Part shown: piece after piece, positions 60,982 to 64,000 of the stretch
Layout of the letters: the number at the start of each line of letters is the position of its first letter
Position numbering within the stretch: the first letter of the stretch is position 1
Assembly: GCF_021735925.1 (NCBI RefSeq)
Contig: NZ_WMEA01000001.1
Location: 248,001-312,000, forward strand
DNA: 64,000 nucleotides
Origin: Loktanella sp. M215
Lineage (GTDB): Bacteria > Pseudomonadota > Alphaproteobacteria > Rhodobacterales > Rhodobacteraceae
Reading direction: 5' to 3'
Notes under the pieces: model-generated
What the model was told of the DNA's origin: nothing
What the model saw: only the letters and a program-made list of their open reading frames with translations
Database searches by the model: none
Program-made: the position numbers and the translations under genes

Positions 60982-62349
60982 ATGAAGACCGCCCTTACCA
61001 TTCTCAGTGCCTGCATGCTGGCAGGGTGCAGCGTCCCGCTGATCCAGCCGGATGCGACGCAACAGGTGTCAGATCATTACAGTGCGGCCGGTCTGCCCCG
61101 TGGGCCTGCGCTGGACGTGAACTGGTGGTCCAACCTGGGCGATGTGCAATTGACGCAGGTGCTGGCCCTGTCACAGGCCAACAGCCCCGACCTGCGCAGC
61201 GCCGCAGCCAGCGTCATTGCGGCCCGCGCACAGGCCGGGCAAAGCGCTGCGAACCTGGCGCCCGGCGTCAACGGGTCGGCGTCTGCCACCACAACGGCTG
61301 TCGGGTTCGACCAGCGCACGACGACCAGTGCGGCCCTGCTGGATGCAAGCTGGGAGGTTGACCTCTTCGGTCGCACGCGCAATGCCGCAACGGCCGATGC
61401 AATCCGCGCCCGTGCCGAGGAGGTGTCCTACGCCGGTAGCTATGTCTCGCTCGCCGCCGAAGTCGCGAATGGCTACGTCACCTACCGCGCCTGCAAACTG
61501 GCCGAGACGGACTACGCCGCCGCTCTCACATCCCAGCAGGACACGCTGTCCGCATCGCGCAGTCTGGTGGACGCGGGCATCAGCGCCGCCGCCGACCTGT
61601 CCTTGGCCCGCGCCAATGTGGCAAGCGCCGAGATCACGTTGACCAGCCAGAAAGCCGACTGCCGGGTCGCGGCGCAAGGTCTGGCCCGCATCGTCGGTGT
61701 GCCGCAAACGCAGATCGACGCTACGCTGGCGAAGGGTGGCGGATTGCCCGGCATAAAGGCGTTCCGGGTCGCGTCGGTCCCCGCCGACATGCTGCGCCAG
61801 CGCCCCGATGTCGTCGCCGCCGAACAGCAATTCGCAGCCAGCCTGCTGGACCTCAAGGTTGCGCAGGCACAGCTTTACCCCTCCCTGACCCTTGGCGGCA
61901 ATGTCAGCCTGTCAGACCCTGCGTCGTGGTCGTTCGGCCCGGCCCTGTCGCTGCCGATCCTTGATGGCGGCGCATCGCGCGCCAACGTCCGCGCGACGAA
62001 CGCAGCGGCGCTGATCGCGGCCGAGACCTACCGTGCCACCGTCCTGACCGCCGTGGCAGAGGTCGAAGGCGCGCTGACCCGTCTGGCCGCCGCGCGGTCC
62101 AATCTGGACAGCGCCGAACGGCTGGTCGCGCAATATCAGGACTATTTCGACGCGGTGGACGAAGACTGGAAGGCGGGCGGTGCCACACTGCTGGACCGCG
62201 AGGATGCACGCCGGCAGGTGCAGTCGGCGCGGATCACCCGGATCATCCAGCGCCAGACGGTGCTGAACCAGTGGATCACACTTTACAAGGCGGTCGGCGG
62301 CGGCTGGGTGCCCGTCGCCCCCGCCGCAGCGCCCACAACAGAAAGCTGA
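60982..62349 (+). CDS. Outer-membrane efflux lipoprotein (TolC/OprM-NodT family)
   Basis: A 455-residue outer-membrane factor with lipoprotein signal LSACMLAGCS (Cys15 of the lipobox LAGC). The two homologous helical repeats are visible, e.g. LALSQANSPDLRSAAASVIA and DMLRQRPDVVAAEQQFAASL, with VDLFGRTRNAAT between. It forms the exit duct of a tripartite pump. It is first in the operon, followed after 3 bases by the adaptor gene. Confidence 0.93.
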   Translation: MKTALTILSACMLAGCSVPLIQPDATQQVSDHYSAAGLPRGPALDVNWWSNLGDVQLTQVLALSQANSPDLRSAAASVIAARAQAGQSAANLAPGVNGSASATTTAVGFDQRTTTSAALLDASWEVDLFGRTRNAATADAIRARAEEVSYAGSYVSLAAEVANGYVTYRACKLAETDYAAALTSQQDTLSASRSLVDAGISAAADLSLARANVASAEITLTSQKADCRVAAQGLARIVGVPQTQIDATLAKGGGLPGIKAFRVASVPADMLRQRPDVVAAEQQFAASLLDLKVAQAQLYPSLTLGGNVSLSDPASWSFGPALSLPILDGGASRANVRATNAAALIAAETYRATVLTAVAEVEGALTRLAAARSNLDSAERLVAQYQDYFDAVDEDWKAGGATLLDREDARRQVQSARITRIIQRQTVLNQWITLYKAVGGGWVPVAPAAAPTTES

Positions 62350-62352
62350 GAC

Positions 62353-63558
62353 ATGTTCAAGAAACGCATCACCCTGCTGATCGTGATCGCTCTGATCGCG
62401 CTTGCCGTTGCCGTCTATTTCCTGCGCCCGACACAGTCGCCCACGGTCGCGCATACCGGGACCACCCCGGCCACGGCAGAGCCTGCGACGACAGCCGCCG
62501 CCTTGACCGTCACCGTCAGCCCGCCTGAAACCGCCGACTGGCCGGTCGAGGTGACCGCAAGCGGCTGGCTGGCCGCGTGGCAGGATGTCGTGATTTCCGC
62601 ACAGGTCGGCGGCCAGATGATCCAGACGGTCGAGGCCGCCGTGGGTGACACCGTGGCAGAGGGCGCCGTCATCGCCACCCTGTCGCGCACGTCGCTGGAC
62701 AACGACATCCTGCAGCTGGAGGCATCACTGGAATCCGCGCAGGCCGCCCTTGATCAGGCCACGGCAGAGGCGGACCGCGCCCGAAAGCTGAGCGGCGGCA
62801 GCGCGATATCCGAGCAGCAAGCCGCCCAATATGTCGCGACCGAACGCAAAGCCAAAGCCGACGTCGCCTCTGCCGAGGCGCAACTTGCGTCTGCCAATCT
62901 CGACCTGTCCCATACGCAGGTGACGGCAGTCACAGGCGGCATCGTCGCGTCCCGCAGCGCGGCGATCGGCGATGTCGTGGCCGAGGGGCAAGAGTTGTTC
63001 CGTCTGGTCCGCGATGGCCGCGTCGAATGGCAGGCCGAAGTCCCCTTGGGGCAGTTGCGGCAGGTCGAGGTCGGCACACCCGTCATCGTGCCGACGCCGC
63101 TTGGAAACATCACCGGAACGGTGCGGCGCATCGCGCCTGCCGCATCGGAAAGCAACGGACGGGTGATCGTCTACGTGGCCCTGACCCCGCCGGACGGCGA
63201 CACGCAGCCCAAGACCGGGATCATGATATCCGGCGTATTCCAGACCGGCCTGCGCCCCGCGCTGTCGGTGCCCGCCTCTGCCGTCGTGATGCAGGACGGT
63301 TTTTCCTATGTCTTCGCGCTGAACGATGACGGGGCGACCGTCACGCGGATCAAGGTCGACACGGACCGCCGACAGCGCGACCGGGTCGAGATCACCAGCG
63401 CCCTGTCTGCAGACGCGCAGATCGTCCATTCGGGCGGCGCCTTCCTGTCGGACGGGTCCGTCGTGCGGGTTGTGACGCAGGATGCAGCGAGTGCCGACGC
63501 GGCGGATACGCAAACGGCGCTGAAGACGGCGAATGACCAGACAGGAGCCGACCGATGA
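62353..63558 (+). CDS. RND efflux periplasmic adaptor subunit
   Basis: A 401-residue membrane fusion protein. It has an N-terminal anchor (LLIVIALIALAVAVYFLRP), a lipoyl domain (VVISAQVGGQMIQTVEAAVG, DTVAEGAVIATL), a helical hairpin (LEASLESAQAALDQATAEAD), a second lipoyl half (VTAVTGGIVASRSAAIGDVV) and a barrel domain with TGIMISGVFQ. It links the outer-membrane duct to the RND pump. Its stop overlaps the pump start as ATGA. Confidence 0.94.
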   Translation: MFKKRITLLIVIALIALAVAVYFLRPTQSPTVAHTGTTPATAEPATTAAALTVTVSPPETADWPVEVTASGWLAAWQDVVISAQVGGQMIQTVEAAVGDTVAEGAVIATLSRTSLDNDILQLEASLESAQAALDQATAEADRARKLSGGSAISEQQAAQYVATERKAKADVASAEAQLASANLDLSHTQVTAVTGGIVASRSAAIGDVVAEGQELFRLVRDGRVEWQAEVPLGQLRQVEVGTPVIVPTPLGNITGTVRRIAPAASESNGRVIVYVALTPPDGDTQPKTGIMISGVFQTGLRPALSVPASAVVMQDGFSYVFALNDDGATVTRIKVDTDRRQRDRVEITSALSADAQIVHSGGAFLSDGSVVRVVTQDAASADAADTQTALKTANDQTGADR

Positions 63559-64000
63559 ACATGTCCGCTTGGGCGATCCGCAATCCGGTTCCGCCAATCC
63601 TCGCCTTCTTGCTGCTGACCGTCATGGGTCTGATGGCCTTCAACCGGCTCGACGTGCAGAACTTTCCCGACATGTCGCTGCCGACGATCACGATCTCGGC
63701 CAGCCTTGAAGGGGCTGCTGCGGCACAACTGGAAACCGAGGTCGCCCGCAAGATCGAGGATCAGCTGACAGGCCTGTCGCAACTCGATTCCGTCACAACG
63801 ACGATCACCGACGGATCCGTGAACATCTCTGTCGCCTTCGCTGTCGGCAAGGACGTACAGATCGCCGCGGACGAGGTGCAGTCCGCCGTCGATCAGGCGC
63901 GGAGCGACCTGCCGTCCGAGATGAACGCGCCAACTGTGTCCAAGTCGTCCCTCTCGGGTGGGCCGCTGATCACCTACGTCGTCAGTTCCGACAAGCTGGG
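63555..64000 (+). CDS. RND efflux pump, inner-membrane subunit (5' part, cut by window edge)
   Basis: The first 148 codons of an AcrB/MdtB-type pump: membrane helix 1 (NPVPPILAFLLLTVMGLMAF), the family motif NRLDVQNFPDMSLPTITISA and the start of the porter domain (VARKIEDQLTGLSQLDSVTT). Proton-driven export of drugs, solvents or lipids is expected. The C-terminal ~85% lies outside the window. Confidence 0.93.
   Translation, partial: MNMSAWAIRNPVPPILAFLLLTVMGLMAFNRLDVQNFPDMSLPTITISASLEGAAAAQLETEVARKIEDQLTGLSQLDSVTTTITDGSVNISVAFAVGKDVQIAADEVQSAVDQARSDLPSEMNAPTVSKSSLSGGPLITYVVSSDKL

Overview
The window reads as a GC-rich alphaproteobacterial genome, most likely Rhodobacteraceae (Roseobacter group). 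Supporting signs are FAD-dependent thymidylate synthase (ThyX), a 651-residue ParE, an SdhE/XRE pair, a 400-residue aspartate-type aminotransferase, a CpxAR-like regulator pair, and the family-typical GC hairpin between genes at about 11.02 kb. This placement is inferred from gene content, not from a database search.

Region 1 (1-18.2 kb) is mostly chromosomal backbone: thyX, gloA, two tandem DUF1194 genes, a MarR regulator, sdhE, an XRE regulator, an aminotransferase, DedA, MATE, an epimerase, a D-hydroxyacid dehydrogenase, an alpha/beta hydrolase and parE. Accessory pieces sit among them: a partial GIY-YIG gene at the left edge, a TbpB-like lipoprotein coupled to a Slam-type translocator, a Phd/Doc toxin-antitoxin pair behind a perfect 12-bp palindrome, and an AT-rich gene of unknown function coupled to the 3' end of parE.

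Region 2 (18,249-33,423) is a 15.2-kb genomic island in tRNA-Ser(GCU), bounded by a perfect 18-bp direct repeat. It carries a P4-type integrase, a second unusual tyrosine recombinase, an AlpA-like protein, a serine recombinase, and a defence cargo. The cargo is (a) a type I restriction system destroyed by an IS21 element that left only the hsdR 5' part and the hsdS 3' tail; (b) a PD-(D/E)XK nuclease-like gene next to an OLD-like ATPase/TOPRIM gene; and (c) a two-gene Septu-like operon whose ATPase carries its own N-terminal HNH nuclease, followed by a second separate HNH protein.

Region 3 (33.4-46.4 kb) holds a CHASE2-EAL phosphodiesterase, a FecR protein with a Gly/Asn repeat tail, a BNR-type secreted protein, and a copper regulon: CopZ, CopA ATPase, CueR, cytochrome c and a Met-rich multicopper oxidase. 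CueR-type dyads lie before copZ, copA and the oxidase. A duplicated cueR tail and a decayed P-type ATPase tail point to past rearrangement.

Region 4 (46.9-54.96 kb) is an eight-gene, tightly overlapping operon of complex-I-like subunits in the order A, a fused B/D-like protein, H, J, K, L, M, N. The NADH module and all recognisable Fe-S ligands are missing. It sits beside the copper genes, has a degenerate CueR-like dyad upstream, and two of its proteins end in His/Met-rich tails. This and the HNH-ATPase/HNH pair are the strongest candidates for undescribed systems.

Region 5 (55-58.7 kb) is an insertion-sequence graveyard: an IS256-type element nested in an IS3-type element, plus a second IS3-type remnant. 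Region 6 (58.9-64 kb) is a sensor kinase/response regulator pair divergent from a tripartite RND efflux operon that runs off the right edge.
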